A stretch of 64,000 nt of DNA, taken from contig OY720345.1 of NCBI GenBank assembly GCA_963082975.1, forward strand, positions 12,116,491-12,180,490, given 5' to 3'. This DNA comes from Labia minor. Lineage: Eukaryota; Arthropoda; Insecta; Dermaptera; Spongiphoridae. This document shows positions 35,701 to 47,175 of this stretch, in pieces. Position 1 is the stretch's first letter, and the number at the start of each line of letters is the position of its first letter. A model generated the notes under the pieces. It was not told where the DNA came from, ran no database searches, and saw nothing but the letters and a program-made list of their open reading frames with translations. The translations under genes and the position numbers were made by a program.

Positions 35701-38700
35701 TAATTGATGAAGTATATGTTATAATATATATATTATTTTATTAAATTTTTATTAATAATATATTTAAAAAATTAATATTAAATATATTATTAATCTTCTG
35801 ATGAAAAAAGTATGTTCGAACAAGATACTTCAATTTAAAGACTATAATATAATTATCGAATTTTTATAATTAAATAGTTTCTTTAAATTATTCTTCAGCA
35901 GTAAATTGTACAACTGTTGTTAAAAATATAAAGTCAAACTAAATATAATGTAAGTATTATACATTATGAATTAATCTTCAACAGCATCCTTGTAAATAGT
36001 TTAGTTCTTCATAATAATATTTCTATATTGTAAATATTTCACTTTCTTTCCTTTTATATATATATATACTTATATATATATATGAAATATCCATATGTAT
36101 GACAATAAAAGGCTCGTCAGCTTTTTATGGCTTGCTTTTCGAGCACCATTTTTCTTTTTTCTATTTTTATTTAATTTTTTTTTTATATATATAATTTTGT
36201 AGTAATAGTATAAGAAACAACAAATATTGTAGTTTCTATTTAATCATGTCCATTTTTATAATTTAAATTTATATAATTTATTAAATTAAAGGAAAAAAAA
36301 TATATATAGTGTTCTTTCAAATAATTTTGATACTTTTATTGTTAATTAAATCGACTAACGTTTATTTTAGTAGAATATATGCTAAAATAATAACTTCTGC
36401 TTGAATTAAAACAGCCCTGGCCAGGCAATGAGATGATATTTTATTTTTTAACACTATTTTTCAAACGAATGATTAAAAATAAAGGCAGATGGGATTATAT
36501 TAATTACTTTTGTATTTATCCAGTGGCGTAGCGCACATAATTACTGGCCGGACCATAACGATTTGTTGCTGCGCTCCTCAAAATTGAAATTAAAATTTTT
36601 CAAAAAAAAAAATGCTTTGGTGCCCAACCCTTTTATCGGTGGTGCCCAATGCATTATAAACCCCCTCTTTCTCATTGTATAAAATTTTCTAAAAAATAAT
36701 TTAAATTGGCCAGGTCTGATTTAAAGAATATATATAGAAATTTTATTTTAATTAAGCTAGCTTGACTACTAAAAGCTCATTTTAAATTTTAAAATATATT
36801 ATATATCTCGTTATTTCTTTCTTTTGAATTTATTAAATACAAAGTACTATATTTATATTAAATATTTATGTACTATTTAAAGATGAATTATATGCATGTA
36901 ATATAATGCATACTAATTAATAATATTATATTTTATGTTGAAAAAAATGATATTTAAATTTTTTTTTAATCAATGTTATAGAACGTTCATATGAAACTTG
37001 AACTTGCCCTCGATGAAGACTCCATTTTCTACAAATTGGGCAGTTCTGGTTTAATTACATTCAGCGATTACATCTTTTTACTTACTGTACTTTCAAGTAA
37101 GCTTTATAATATATTATAATGCCTTTAATATTAAATCAGATTGATTTCATTTATCTCATAAATTTTATTTAAACTATAAAGAAACAAGCTAATTACGACA
37201 TTATTCCGTTAATGATTATGAAAATTTCTCAAATTATATTCGTGATATTTCAATAGAAATAATCTTCGTGTTCTCTTATAAAATTAAAACAAAATTTAAT
37301 AAGTCCTTTTAAAAAATGATTGTTACATATATTCATTTATTTCATTTTCAAATTTTTAGTAAAATATAGTTTAAATAGATAAATTATTATTTGCTTCCCA
37401 TTTTCTTTTTGAATTTATAAATTTTTAGTTATTTAATTGAAACTCACCATATTATAGAATATTTTATCTTAATTAAATTTTAAGTGTTTTAAAAAATAAT
37501 ACAAAAAATAAAATTAAAATTTTATTTTATAAATTTAAAAAAAAGAAAATACATAGGAATTACATTAGTATATAATCTCAATCTTTATATTGGTAATTAT
37601 TAATTATAATAACATTGCAAAATATACCTAAAAATTGAATCTTTATTGCATCTACATAATAACAAGGTTACGTATAAAAAATAAATATAAATATGAATAT
37701 TATTATTATTATTAATGCTAAATATATTAATTTATTGTTTTTATAGTAGAAAGGGTGTATATATATCAAAATATAAATTAAATTTTTTATTATATTAATT
37801 TTATATTGGTAGCTAGTGTTGTAATTCTATTATTATTACTATTATTATTATTAATATTATTTGGGAATGTTGAATTTAATGTAAAATATTTGGCAGGACT
37901 ATATCCAAATAAATGGAAATCGGGTGCATAAATATTATAGAGGTCGTTAAGTTTCTGTAAAGATATATTGGAATAATATTGAGCAACTAATTGTTCGGTA
38001 CGTCGGCCATCTTGAGCTCGATTAAAATTTCTTTTTGCTGCACTGGGTGGAAGATATTCGTTTAATTTCGCTGCATGAATAAGAAATGTTTGATCTTCAG
38101 ATAATGTTTCCATATGAAGTATCCATGTGAAATTGACTTGACATGGCGAACAAAAATGATAAATGGGACACCAATGCTCATTGCATTGACCATGTCTCGA
38201 TGAAGCAATAACATAATTAATAAATTCAGGAAATGTAGGCGCGCCTTCTAATTTCTTTGTAGAATCACGAAATTTTGTTACAATTCTTCTTGCCAACTGT
38301 TTATAGTAACCCATTTCTGCATGCTCCAATTTATTTCTAAAATGATTGAATGAAAAAAAAAATAATTAATTTATTCTATTCCTCTCTTGTAAGTTAAATG
38401 TCCTAATGATGTGACTAGATAGGGACATTAATATTATTTTTAAATGTTAATTGTTTATTTTAAGGGTAATTGTTTAGTCTAATCGATGTATCATGGATTT
38501 GGATAAAACTTTACCAGTGGATTCCTCTTTTTTTGATTCAAAACAAACTTTAACGGTCGCTTCTAGTTTACTAGATAAAAATTATTAAAGTTTGCATATA
38601 AATAAGTTATGTGAGCAGCCATTTAATAAAGTTTATTGATTAATTCACTAATTATTAACTTATTCACTAATTTTCGGTTTGGATATAGGATAATTATTTA

Positions 38701-41700
38701 ATTAATTAATTTTTTAATCTTAAAAAATTAGTGGAGTCCTCTGGTGGTCAAATAATAAAACATACGAGCTAATTAGAATATTAATCACCATTTTAAGAAA
38801 AAAATATAGAATTTCTTAATTTTTAAATATCTATATGGATTCATCGTAAATCAATATGTATTTATTATAATTAAGATATAAAATTGAATTCATTATTACT
38901 GACCTATATGCTGAAAGTAATCGTTCAAATGGCTCACGTACTATTATAAATGAATTTGCTGTTTTCAAAGCATCTAATAACTCTTTTGGACTTGGCCGAG
39001 GATAACGTTCCCGTGCCAAGGCGAGTGGTGTTTTTCTAGATCTTGCCAGTTCCTCCGGACGGTATCCACCTTAAAAAAATAAAACAATTAATAAATATTA
39101 ATTTAAATAGGAGATGAAATTTAATTAATATCTTTTTTTTTTCAAAATTTGCTCTACAAAGTTTCAGATTTATTTATTATTATCATTCTATATTGAAATA
39201 ATAATTTAATTTGTAATCTTTATGAAATATGAAATATTTTAAAATTTATTTCAATCATAATTACCAAGTAAATTAAAATTATAGAGCCATGTAGAACTTG
39301 CTGCCTTGAAAACATTGCACCAAATTAAATTAAATTGGTGAGCAATAAAAAATTCCCATGCATTTGGGGGTTCTGTGGTTTGTGTTAAGCCGAAATTTTC
39401 ACATCTTTCTTTTAATAATTCTCTACGCTCTTTAAAGATAGCACCTCGTGTACTTGTTTCATTTAAAAACGCCCATGAGTAGAATTTCTAAATAGAAAAA
39501 AATTAAAAACAAATAATTAATTTATTTCTATTTATTTATTTTTTTTAAAACATAAATTTAAATTCATATATAATGAAGTTAATGTTGTTATGACATTAGG
39601 ATGAAAAAAGTGAGAAATGCCTGCTTATTAAAACAAAATCATTGGATTATTATTATTATTATTTTTATATACTTCTTGTTTTTGGCCATTATAGTATAAC
39701 TCTATAACTTATATCATACAAATACAAGTGAAAATTTTTAAAAAATTAATGTTCATTCCATATAAATATCAATATCAAGTAAACATTAAAAAAAAAACAA
39801 TTTATTATAAGATATTGGTGATATTGGGTTATCTTGGAGGATCAGAAATGCTTTCCTAATTTTCTATTATGAAACATTTTCAGGCTGAAAATTGGATTTG
39901 ATTATAAAAATTCCCATCAGATTTAAAAATATTAGAATATTATGTTAAATAACATTTATATTAATATTTTTTTAATATCCTTCCTATCTTTTTTTGAATT
40001 AAAGTAAGAAAAAATAAAAAAATATCATGTAAACATTAAACATCAAGTAATCACAAAATAATAATGTATTGTTTTATTTACCAAATGAATCGTAAGTAGT
40101 TAACAGAACAAGAGACGATGTCACAAAATATTGTTACCAAAACAGAAAAAGAAAACGAATTCGAAAAAAATAAACAAACATTTTTAACCATAATATAACG
40201 ACTTTTTAGAAATTTCTTTATTTTTTGATAAATTAAACAAAACTATTCTTTTTTTTGAAATTTTTTTACTACACTTCGATGGGATATTAATAATAATAAA
40301 AATATATATTTAAAATCAACAAAATCCCACACCCCGTGGGAAATAAGGCTAAGAAGAAGAAGATTATTTTTAAATATATGCAAAACTTTTGTACTGGAGT
40401 TTATTTTGAATAAATTTTAATTAAAATTTTCATAATTGAATTTCTATATATTTCTATATTATTTTAATATTAAATACCTTGTCGGTTAAATTAAATAGAA
40501 AATAAATGTAAATATTGATTATTTGATTTGAAATGGAAATTATTAAACCTGTATTTTAATACTATGATGTTGTTGTTGTTGTTGAACATGGGCGTTATGT
40601 TGTTTGTAACGTTCAGAAGCGATAGAGCCAAGAACAAAGCAATAGATAGCCGCAAGGGAAAGACCAGCGACGATTGTCGTGATACGTCCTAGCCGGGGCA
40701 TGCCACCACTGACCTTCTAACCGAGACAACCACCCCCGGTTGCTGCTTTCTACTCACCCCATCATCCCTCCGCCACCCTTTAACGATACGATGTGACTGG
40801 CTGGTTGGTTGGCTACTCAACGCGCATAGTATTGATTAGTTAGGATGGCTTTCACCCAGAGCAACAAGTGCACGTCATTTCTTTTTATAGATAAAACCAA
40901 ATGAGAAGATATTCTCACATCCTCATCCTCTTTTTATGTAGATAAAGAAAACAAACAAACTAAAATTTTAATCTCAAAATCTGGACCATATTTATTGATC
41001 TTTAGTATTATTATTAATAAAAGTTTGAGTTTAATTAGGATATTTAATACCATTAGTACAGAACATAAATATTTATAAGTATACGAGGTTTGTTCAAATG
41101 AAAAGTTGAATTTTGAATTATTTCGAAAAGTATTTATTTATTCATCAATATCCATTTTGTCCCCTTCAAAGTAATTCCCCTCAGGTATATTGCACTTATG
41201 CAATCGTCGAAGCACTTTTGAAATGCGCTTTTCTGTTTGACTATCTTCGATTCCGACTTTATCTAATCAATTGTGGCAAAACGCTTTCCTTTCATTGGTC
41301 TCTTCAGTTTTGGGAATAGGAAAAAGTCACAGGGAGCCAAATCGTTGAGGCATGATTACGGGGTTGTTTTTGGCCAAAAAATCACGAACAAGCAATGATG
41401 TATGAGCTGGTGCATAATCGTGATGCAGAATCCATGATTTGTTTTTCCACAATTCCGATCGTTTGAGCCGTATTGCTCCACACAAATATTGCATAACTTC
41501 CTTGTAGTATTCTATATTAAGAGTACGACCTGTTGGCAAGAACTCATGATACATCACGCCATTGTTGCAAAACCTTCGCATTGGATTGAACTTTGCGTGT
41601 TTTTTTAAAGCGCTTGTACCACTTATAAACATTTTTTAGAGACAAAGTAGACTCGCCGAATGCCACAGTCAACATTTTGCGTTGAAGGACTTTATTCCAT

Positions 41701-42995
41701 TTTTATCCGAAAAATTAATACAGATTCTTTGATCTATTTTTTTTAACTAAAAAATCGAAGAACAGACAAAAACGTGACTAACTATCTCAGTTGTCAAAAA
41801 CAAACTACTAATCCAAAATGGCTGATAATGTTATCATGAGAAACATATGTGTACCAACATAACAAAAAATTTCGATAATCGAATGTACATAGCCCGCGAA
41901 AATTCAAAATTCGCCTTTTCTTTTGAACAGACCTAGTATATAATTAAATGTATACGTTTTTGATGAAAGTCAGATTTGTTAAATGTTTCATCATAGGTTT
42001 TAAGAGCAAATACACAGGACAAATTATCAGATCTTTCTGAATCATTCTTAACGATAAAATCAACAATATTTTAGTTCCACCAAATTCAATACATTCGATA
42101 CTTTTCTTCTTCATTAGAGAATTCTCTCTTATAAAAAAACAAAACAAAAATGAAATAATAAATTAAAATTTTTCACCTTGTTTTTCTTTAATAAAATGAC
42201 AACGGAAACTTTAATAGTTCTGGAAATATAATAATAATAAAGCGCATACCGAATCCAACAAAATGATATATAAATATTAAATATGTAAATGTAGGACTGT
42301 AATTTACAGAAATAGTTATCAAATAGAAAACAATATTATTTTATTTTATTTTACAAATTTATTATATTATTATTCAATTTACCAAGGGATTTAATTTATT
42401 ATTTTATTTTAGCAGTTGATTTTAATATTATTATTCATGTTTTCTTTAGCATCAAGACGTCATTTTGAAATTGCATTTCGAATGTTTGATTTGAATGGTG
42501 ACGGTGATGTTGATAATGATGAATTTGAAAAAGTTGCTACATTAATTAGACATCAGACAAGCATTGGAAGTCGACATCGTGATCACGCAAATACAGGAAA
42601 TACATTTAAGGTTTGTAACTATTTTTAGTACATATACTTCATTCACGAGATGTCGCCCGGTAAGAAAGGATAAAAATAATATAAATAAATACATATTTAT
42701 ATATATATATATACACATTAATATATATAATACTTGCAAAATCACAAATATACTAGTTATACGTTATTATTCTTTTATATTCTTTTGAAAACTAATTTAT
42801 ATTATTACCATTAAACCATTTCTCTCAACTTTATGGTCATTTTCATTTGAATGACCCATCAATACTATAATTGAGATATTTTTTACTATCTCGCCAAATC
42901 ACGAAAATTTTCGATGTTGAGATTTTGATGTTTTTATACGTTTTGAAGGTTCCAAAATCTTTTTCACTAAGGTTGAGAAAAATGTCTGTCTCTCT

Positions 42996-43036
<41 letters not shown>

Positions 43037-44543
43037 GATAAGATTACGCAGAAACGATTTGAGCTAGAATCATGAAATTTGGTATACAAATTCATAGTTT
43101 TCTATCATCTTTTGAGAAATGTAGTTCAACCGGAAGAGGATCATTACCTACCACGTTTTGATTTTTTTCCTCTAAAGTGACCGTAAATATAAAGATATAT
43201 GTTTGATAATTTTTCACATGATTAAAAATTGTATAAAACTGCTATATATAGAATTTCAGCTTGATTGAATCGCTGAAAGTACCAGAATTAAATTAAAATA
43301 CTTTTTCTGCCAATCACGCGCTAGCTCATAACGTAACAAAGAGCCAAACACTCGCTGGTTTCATAAATATTATTTATTGATTTTAATTTATAATTAATTA
43401 AATTTAATTTGAATATAATATATTATGTTATTTAATCCAATTCAAATTGCGATATAGTCGAGTGGAGACACTCCAGCTTTTTTTCCTTCAAAACACCTTG
43501 CCTTAAATCTTAGTTTGTTTTATATTGATATTTGTTATTGGGATTTTATTTATTTTTATTAAAATTTTTCTCAAATTTAAATTTCAGATTTTCAATATAG
43601 TCTGAAAAAAAGCAGGATAAGAAATTTAATTTAATTTTTTTTCTAGGGTGTCAATTCAGCTTTAACTACATATTTCTTTGGCCCTAAAAAAGATCAAAAA
43701 CTAACAATTGAAAAGTTTTTGGATTTCCAACAACAACTCCAAAAAGAAATATTAAGTTTAGAGGTATTTATAAATAGGAATTATTATTATTATTATTATT
43801 AACAGATTGATCTACAATCATTTTTATTTTTTTATTGTAGTTTCTTCGTAAAAGGCCAGATGAAAATGGAAATATTTCTGAGACTGATTTTGCTGAATTA
43901 TTACTTGCCTATGCAGGATATCCACAAAAGAAAAAATCAAGAATGATTAAGCGTGTTAAAAAAACGTAAGAAAATTTTTTAAACTCCCCCCCCCCTAAAA
44001 ATACATATCCGTTATTTTTTTTTAGATTTAAAGAGAACAGAATTGGAATTAGTAAAGATGATTACTTAAAATTTTTTCATTTTCTAAATAATATTAATGA
44101 TGTGGATACAGCTTTAACTTTTTATCATATTGCTGGCGCTTCTATTGATCAAGGTTGATTGAATTTTATATACTCGTACTTTAAAACAAAATAAATAAAT
44201 ATATATTTCCCTTATTTTACAGCAACCCTTAAACATGTAGCAAAAACTGTAGCACATGTAGATCTCTCTGATCATGTTATTAACGTAGTATTTACAATTT
44301 TCGATGAAAATCGTAAGTATATTTTATTTTCTTGATAAAAATTTTGATTTTTTAAATTTAATATTTTTCTTGTCTGATGTCTGTTCAGTTGATGGCCAAT
44401 TAAGCAATAGAGAATTTGTTGCTGTAATGAAAAATCGTCTATTAAGAGGTTTAGAAAAACCTAAAGATACGGGCTTTGTAAAATTAGTTCACTCTATAAT
44501 GAAATGTGCCAATGAAACGAAACCTTCCCTTCTTGAATTTTAA
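29746..44543 (+). CDS. MICU1: MICU1, mitochondrial calcium uptake regulator (11 exon positions)
   Basis: EF-hand gatekeeper of the mitochondrial calcium uniporter, acting at the inner membrane facing the intermembrane space. Coding exons: 29746-30014, 30915-31089, 31206-31365 (3a) or 32515-32677 (3b), 34160-34197, 36982-37096, 42450-42610, 43647-43763, 43841-43965, 44026-44153, 44223-44312, 44389-44543. All phases join, giving about 510 residues. The first exon encodes a basic leader and a hydrophobic segment ([15 protein letters not shown]). The polybasic stretch [14 protein letters not shown] follows, then the MICU1 core ([12 protein letters not shown]). The first EF-hand loop is [12 protein letters not shown] and the second [12 protein letters not shown], both with canonical ligands. 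A near-terminal Cys (MKCANET) matches the one used for disulfide dimerisation with MICU2/3. Intron 5 (37097-42449) holds an antisense gene and transposons. Start chosen as the first in-frame ATG. Confidence 0.95.
30121..30346. mobile_element. Foldback MITE in MICU1 intron 1 (GGTAATTATA family)
   Basis: The 226-bp element begins GGTAATTATACAATT and ends AATTGTATAATTACC. The inverted arms match for about 39 bp, including GGCGCACCCTCGA, and continue imperfectly through the TTTACCAGT...CCTTTTTTAA block. Core words TTTACCAGT and CTTCTAGTTT are shared with copies at 28845, 38465 and 50472. No transposase is encoded. Confidence 0.75.
31206..31365 (+). other. MICU1: MICU1 exon 3a (mutually exclusive alternative)
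   Basis: The 160-nt exon is flanked by TTTCTACAG and GTATGTT. It begins [18 protein letters not shown] and ends TPGMQQPD plus one base. It is homologous along its whole length to exon 3b 1.15 kb downstream, with the same entry and exit phases, but its middle differs ([12 protein letters not shown]). Its length is not a multiple of three, so including both exons creates an immediate stop (GAT AAT TGA at the junction). Confidence 0.9.
32100..32190 (+). promoter_or_regulatory. GC-richer island between MICU1 exons 3a and 3b
   Basis: The segment GTACTCTGCAAGGAGGGCGG near 32144-32163 stands out in an AT-rich intron. AAGGAG (32153-32158) and CGG (32161-32163) could pair with CTCCTT (32929-32934) and CCG (32923-32925) downstream of exon 3b. 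A role in exon choice is speculative. Confidence 0.2.
32515..32677 (+). other. MICU1: MICU1 exon 3b (mutually exclusive alternative)
   Basis: The 163-nt exon lies between AATTAAAAG and GTAAATT. It begins [18 protein letters not shown], with the middle [13 protein letters not shown], and ends TPGLKQPD plus one base. It is one codon longer than 3a and, as recalled, closer to the vertebrate sequence. A long pyrimidine-rich stretch (32466-32500) precedes its rather weak acceptor. Confidence 0.92.
32870..32945 (+). promoter_or_regulatory. GC-richer island downstream of MICU1 exon 3b
   Basis: GTGATAACGATCACTCACGG and CGCCGATACTCCTT lie about 200 bp after exon 3b. They are partly complementary to the island between the two alternative exons. 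No other explanation was found. Confidence 0.2.
34744..34755 (+). other. MICU1: Candidate 12-nt MICU1 microexon encoding NHDE
   Basis: AATCATGACGAG is bounded by a strong acceptor (TTCTCTTTGTACTGTTGCAG) and the donor GTATTG. Neighbouring exons end and begin in phase 0 (...RYDPK | NVHMK...), so it would insert four residues without shifting frame. A CT-rich tract lies at 34520-34570 and a TGC lies just before the acceptor AG, typical of regulated microexons. Vertebrate MICU1 has a 12-nt muscle microexon at, as far as I recall, the same position. Confidence 0.6.
34960..35480. other. Unclassified GC-richer block in a MICU1 intron
   Basis: The stretch from about 35080 to 35480 is less AT-rich than flanking intron and includes 'TCGGGAACATGGTCAAAATG' and 'AAACCCCGACCAATAGGG'. 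It probably comes from an old repeat. No frame or terminal repeats were recognised. Confidence 0.3.
36521..36690. mobile_element. hAT-like MITE fragment in a MICU1 intron
   Basis: It starts with CAGTGGCGTAGCGC, a terminus common in hAT MITEs and similar to the intact element at 17797. A GC-rich body follows (TGGTGCCCAACCC, GGTGGTGCCCAATGC). No matching inverted right end was seen, so it is truncated or of another type. Confidence 0.4.
37790..40701 (-). CDS. Carbohydrate sulfotransferase, CHST11-like (Sulfotransfer_2), nested in MICU1 intron 5
   Basis: Golgi type II membrane enzyme that moves sulfate from PAPS to a glycan, by family probably a chondroitin/dermatan-type acceptor. Exons on the minus strand: 40701-40549, 39487-39265, 39069-38904, 38336-37790; all phases join to 362 residues. 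Residues about 7-25 ([19 protein letters not shown]) form the signal anchor, followed by a Gln/His-rich stem (VQQQQQHH). The 5'-phosphosulfate loop is [10 protein letters not shown] and the 3'-phosphate-binding segment is [19 protein letters not shown]. The Cys-rich [19 protein letters not shown] block is typical of this subfamily. The tail ends in an Asn-rich, low-complexity stretch (INNNNSNNN). Exact acceptor specificity cannot be read from the sequence. It lies wholly within one intron of MICU1, antisense to it. Confidence 0.92.
38465..38705. mobile_element. MITE fragment (GGTAATTATA foldback family) in sulfotransferase intron 3
   Basis: It starts near GGTAATTGTTTAGTC and contains GGATTTGGATAAAACTTTAC, AGTGGATTCC and GCTTCTAGTTTACTAGATAA, shared with copies at 28845 and 50472. 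The right arm is not a clear complement of the left. The tail GGTTTGGATATAGGA near 38685 is shared, inverted, with 29082-29097. Confidence 0.55.
40702..40900 (-). promoter_or_regulatory. GC-richer 5' UTR / promoter of the sulfotransferase gene
   Basis: Immediately upstream of the minus-strand ATG is a 170-bp segment of near-balanced composition, rich in CCACCCCCGG and CTGGCTGGTTGG. It is the second GC island of this kind in the window. The most likely reading is 5' UTR plus core promoter; no TATA box was assigned. Confidence 0.4.
41094..41936 (-). mobile_element. mariner element, internally deleted
   Basis: Ends CGAGGTTTGTTCAAATGAAA and, inverted, CTAGGTCTGTTCAAAAGAAA form terminal repeats that continue through GAATTTTGAATT; TA dinucleotides flank them. 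At roughly 0.84 kb it is shorter than a full mariner of about 1.3 kb. It sits in MICU1 intron 5 between the sulfotransferase promoter and MICU1 exon 6. Confidence 0.8.
41130..41720 (-). pseudogene. mariner transposase pseudogene
   Basis: The minus-strand frame from about 41632 to 41327 reads [40 protein letters not shown] and [20 protein letters not shown]. These correspond to the mariner second catalytic Asp region (LHHDNAPAH). The expected downstream YSPDLAPCD motif is lost to a frameshift and deletion. Upstream, out-of-frame NVYKWYK marks the amino-terminal half, so the DNA between was deleted. Confidence 0.85.
42885..43478 (+). mobile_element. HINE (ACTATCTCGC family), complete copy in MICU1 intron 6
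   Basis: The 5' end ACTATCTCGC (42885-42894) pairs with GCGATATAGT at 43449-43458, followed by the hairpin GAGTG-GAGA-CACTC (43460-43473). A (CT)n(GT)n microsatellite at about 42987-43035 lies in the middle. It is the best-preserved copy of the family also present at 1-277 and 9678-10264. It lies between MICU1 exon 6 (ending 42610) and exon 7 (43647). Confidence 0.8.
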
Positions 44544-45645
44544 TAATAAAAAATAATTAAATTATTTCACTTCTAATTCTACTTATTAATCATTAAATCT
44601 TAATAATAGATAATATAAAATTATTCATGTTACCTCTCTGAAAAATAATGTATTCTAATGATATTAATACATATATTGAGTTATATATATATATTTAAAA
44701 TAATTATAAAATATTTATTTATTTAATTAGAATGTTAATAAGAATGTAATAAAAAAATATATTTATTTAAACGTTTAATTGTGTTTTTATTATATATATT
44801 ACAAAAATAAATAAATTTATATTTAAATTAGTCACACATCAACTCTTTATATTTTCATTAAATTTCAAAAGTAACCACTAAAAATACTAATGACCCAAAT
44901 TTTGTAGATATATTCATTAAAAAGATAATTTGTTATTGGTATATATTTACAAAAAAAATAGTTACCCCCTCTCCTCCCCCAATTTATTGAAGTTCCTCTA
45001 GATAGAAATAGAGAAAGGTCTCAAAAACAAATTTTATTTGTTGTATTTAACTTAAATATTGTTTTATTATTTTATTTTATCAAAAATTATCTAAATTTTC
45101 TTTTTGAAAAATTTATAATAAATTATTATAAATAAATATTTACCATCAATGTTATTAGTATGTCAATGATGCACTATCTCCATTATTATTTAATTTCGAT
45201 CTGAGTAATTGGCATATTATTAAAATTGAAAATATCTATGAATATGCACACTATCAAAAATTGGGGTTTATAAATTTATAATTTATAATTTATATAACGC
45301 CCCTCTGTCGTTTAATTATTTCCATGACTATACCTATGTCGTTTGTATAGTGACGGAAAAAAGACAATACCAGCTTTTCTCAACAGCATTAATATATGAA
45401 TCAAAATTAAAGAAATAAATTTTTAATATCGTTAATATACATTTAATTTCAAATAATTGCCTGTTTTATGTTTTTATGGTATTAAAATTTAGTTTCTTTA
45501 ATTTTTTTCTAATATCTGCCTCAATGAGAATCTCTAATCTAATTTTGATAGATTTGGTCTGAATCCTCATTGATATTATCCTAATATTTATTTTCTCTTA
45601 TTAAAATAATATTCGAGAGAATCTTATACGATGTCGACAAAAGAA
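44544..45645. other. MICU1 3' UTR and AT-rich intergenic DNA
   Basis: AT-rich sequence follows the TAA, with several AATAAA words (for example near 44807). No gene was recognised. Confidence 0.5.
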
Positions 45646-45649
45646 AACC

Positions 45650-46000
45650 CCTCTAGTTATTCCAGTCGGTTCTATTTCCCTTCTTAAAAAGTGAGATAAT
45701 AATTGCCTCCTGCCATTCTAATGGAATCTTTTCCTTATGCCAGATCAAAAGAACTAATTTGTGCATACACTCTACCATAGGTTTTCCACCATATTTGATT
45801 AATTCCGCCTGGATCCCATCTATTTTCGCTGCTTTATTATTTTTAAATGTTCCCATTATCATTTCTACCTCATGTACCATTGGTTCTTCTAGATTCATTT
45901 CTGCTGAGTCTATCGTTAATGTTTCTGATCTATTACCTAGATTCGAATTTAATAATTTTTCAAAATAGTTGCTCCATATATTTTTAATATCCCACAATTG
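45650..46000 (-). mobile_element. RTE-type LINE fragment, reverse transcriptase amino-terminal part
   Basis: The minus-strand open frame 45997-45653 reads WSNYFEKLLNSN, FKNNKAAKIDGIQAELIKYG, MHKLVLLIWHKEKIPLEWQE and AIIISLFKKGNRTDWNN. This is the start of a non-LTR RT domain (consensus KNNKAPGxDGIxAELIK ... W...IIxPIxKKGD). The rest of the RT, including YADD, is absent. The open plus-strand frame over the same bases is a shadow. Confidence 0.88.
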
Positions 46001-46029
46001 TTTTTAAATCTTATCTTCTTATGAGAGTA

Positions 46030-46520
46030 AAAATTGTTTGTTTCTCTGTTTCTCTGTTTCTTTGTTCTCAAAAACCGCTCTAACGATTTTTTTTTTATAT
46101 TATATAATGTGTCCCTTCATACATTTTGAATTCACCCATAATATATCTTATATTCTTATATACTTACTTGAAAATAATTTAAAAAGTTTTAAAAGTTTTT
46201 TTTTAATATTTTATGAATTCACACAAATCGTCAATTGAAAATGAAAATCCAATTATGAGATCAATTATTCATATAATTTTAAATGTTTTCGTGTTTTATA
46301 AATAAAATATTAAAAAAATAAAATTATAAACAAAATATTCTTTGATTGAAAATAAAAATAGATATTTATATAAATGAAATTTATTTTAATTATTTTGAAA
46401 CATTTTAGGAAACAAATTTTTAATGGGTCATTTTTAGAAATTTCATTTAACAATTATAATAAATAATTAAAAAATTGTAAAATTTTTAAAGTATATAAAA
46501 ATAAATTGTATAAATTGGTT
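46030..46520 (+). mobile_element. HINE-like repeat with a TTTCTCTG tract
   Basis: It begins with a TTTCTCTG/TTTCTTTG tract and the block CTCAAAAACCGCTCTAACGA, typical of Helentron-like repeats. The right part (46405-46512) matches 6360-6490. The terminal structure was not resolved. Confidence 0.4.
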
Positions 46521-46734
46521 AAAGAGTCGAGTGGGGGCGGAGGTGTCACAGGTATATATTTTATATCAACACGCCTACTTTTCTGTTTGTATGTTATTAT
46601 TTGAATGGCGATTCGGTGAATGGTTAATGGTTAATTAACGATCCATATAACATCATCGACTGGGCCGCTACCATACAAAATGTAAAATTTGAATATGTAG
46701 AAAAATTGAATGTAATCACGAAGGATAATAATAT

Positions 46735-46930
46735 TTGAGAAGAATTTAAATCGAGGTATCAATCGGGAAACGCCTGTTATCATGCAGTAAAGAGGCTTAT
46801 CTCATCCAAATTATTATCAAAGGGAATCAAGACCATGGACGCATAGGAAGGGACGTAAGAGAGATGGGACAAGGGCTCAGGATAGGGACATTTGGAGAAA
46901 TGTGGCCAAGAACTTTCGAGTATCTTTGAG
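46735..46930 (+). mobile_element. RTE-type LINE remnant, deleted copy
   Basis: Pieces read as YQSGNACYHAVKRLISSKLL, then after a deletion RDVREMGQ and out of frame DRDIWRNVAKNFRV, the very carboxy end of the LINE protein. It ends with (ATAG)n-like repeats near 46920. Same family as 27600-28110. Confidence 0.6.
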
Positions 46931-47103
46931 TTATATAAATAGATAGATATAACATTTATAATAATAATATATATAATTAATTTACTGATTAAATTAAAAT
47001 ATATTTTAAATAAGAACACAAAAAGAAATGAATGTTTTATGTAATATAATGATTGAAACAAAATGGATGAAAACCTTTTACTACTTTTAACAAATACGAT
47101 GTA

Positions 47104-47175
47104 CCACTCGGGGGTACAGGGGGCGGAGCCCCCGTCCAGCTGTGAAGAGCGCCGAAGGCGCTCTGACCAGCTGGT
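47104..47175 (+). repeat. Triple-hairpin GC-rich block
   Basis: In 72 bp it contains GGGGGC-GGA-GCCCCC (47119-47133), an outer stem CCAGCTG...CAGCTGG (47136-47142, 47168-47174) and an inner perfect stem GAGCGCC-GAA-GGCGCTC (47147-47163). A decayed copy is at 28111-28190. It probably forms the terminus of a non-autonomous mobile element. Confidence 0.65.

Noticed and set aside
43986..43995. C10 run 30 bp before MICU1 exon 9
   Set aside because: Looks unusual in AT-rich DNA but is probably just part of the polypyrimidine tract or a simple repeat.
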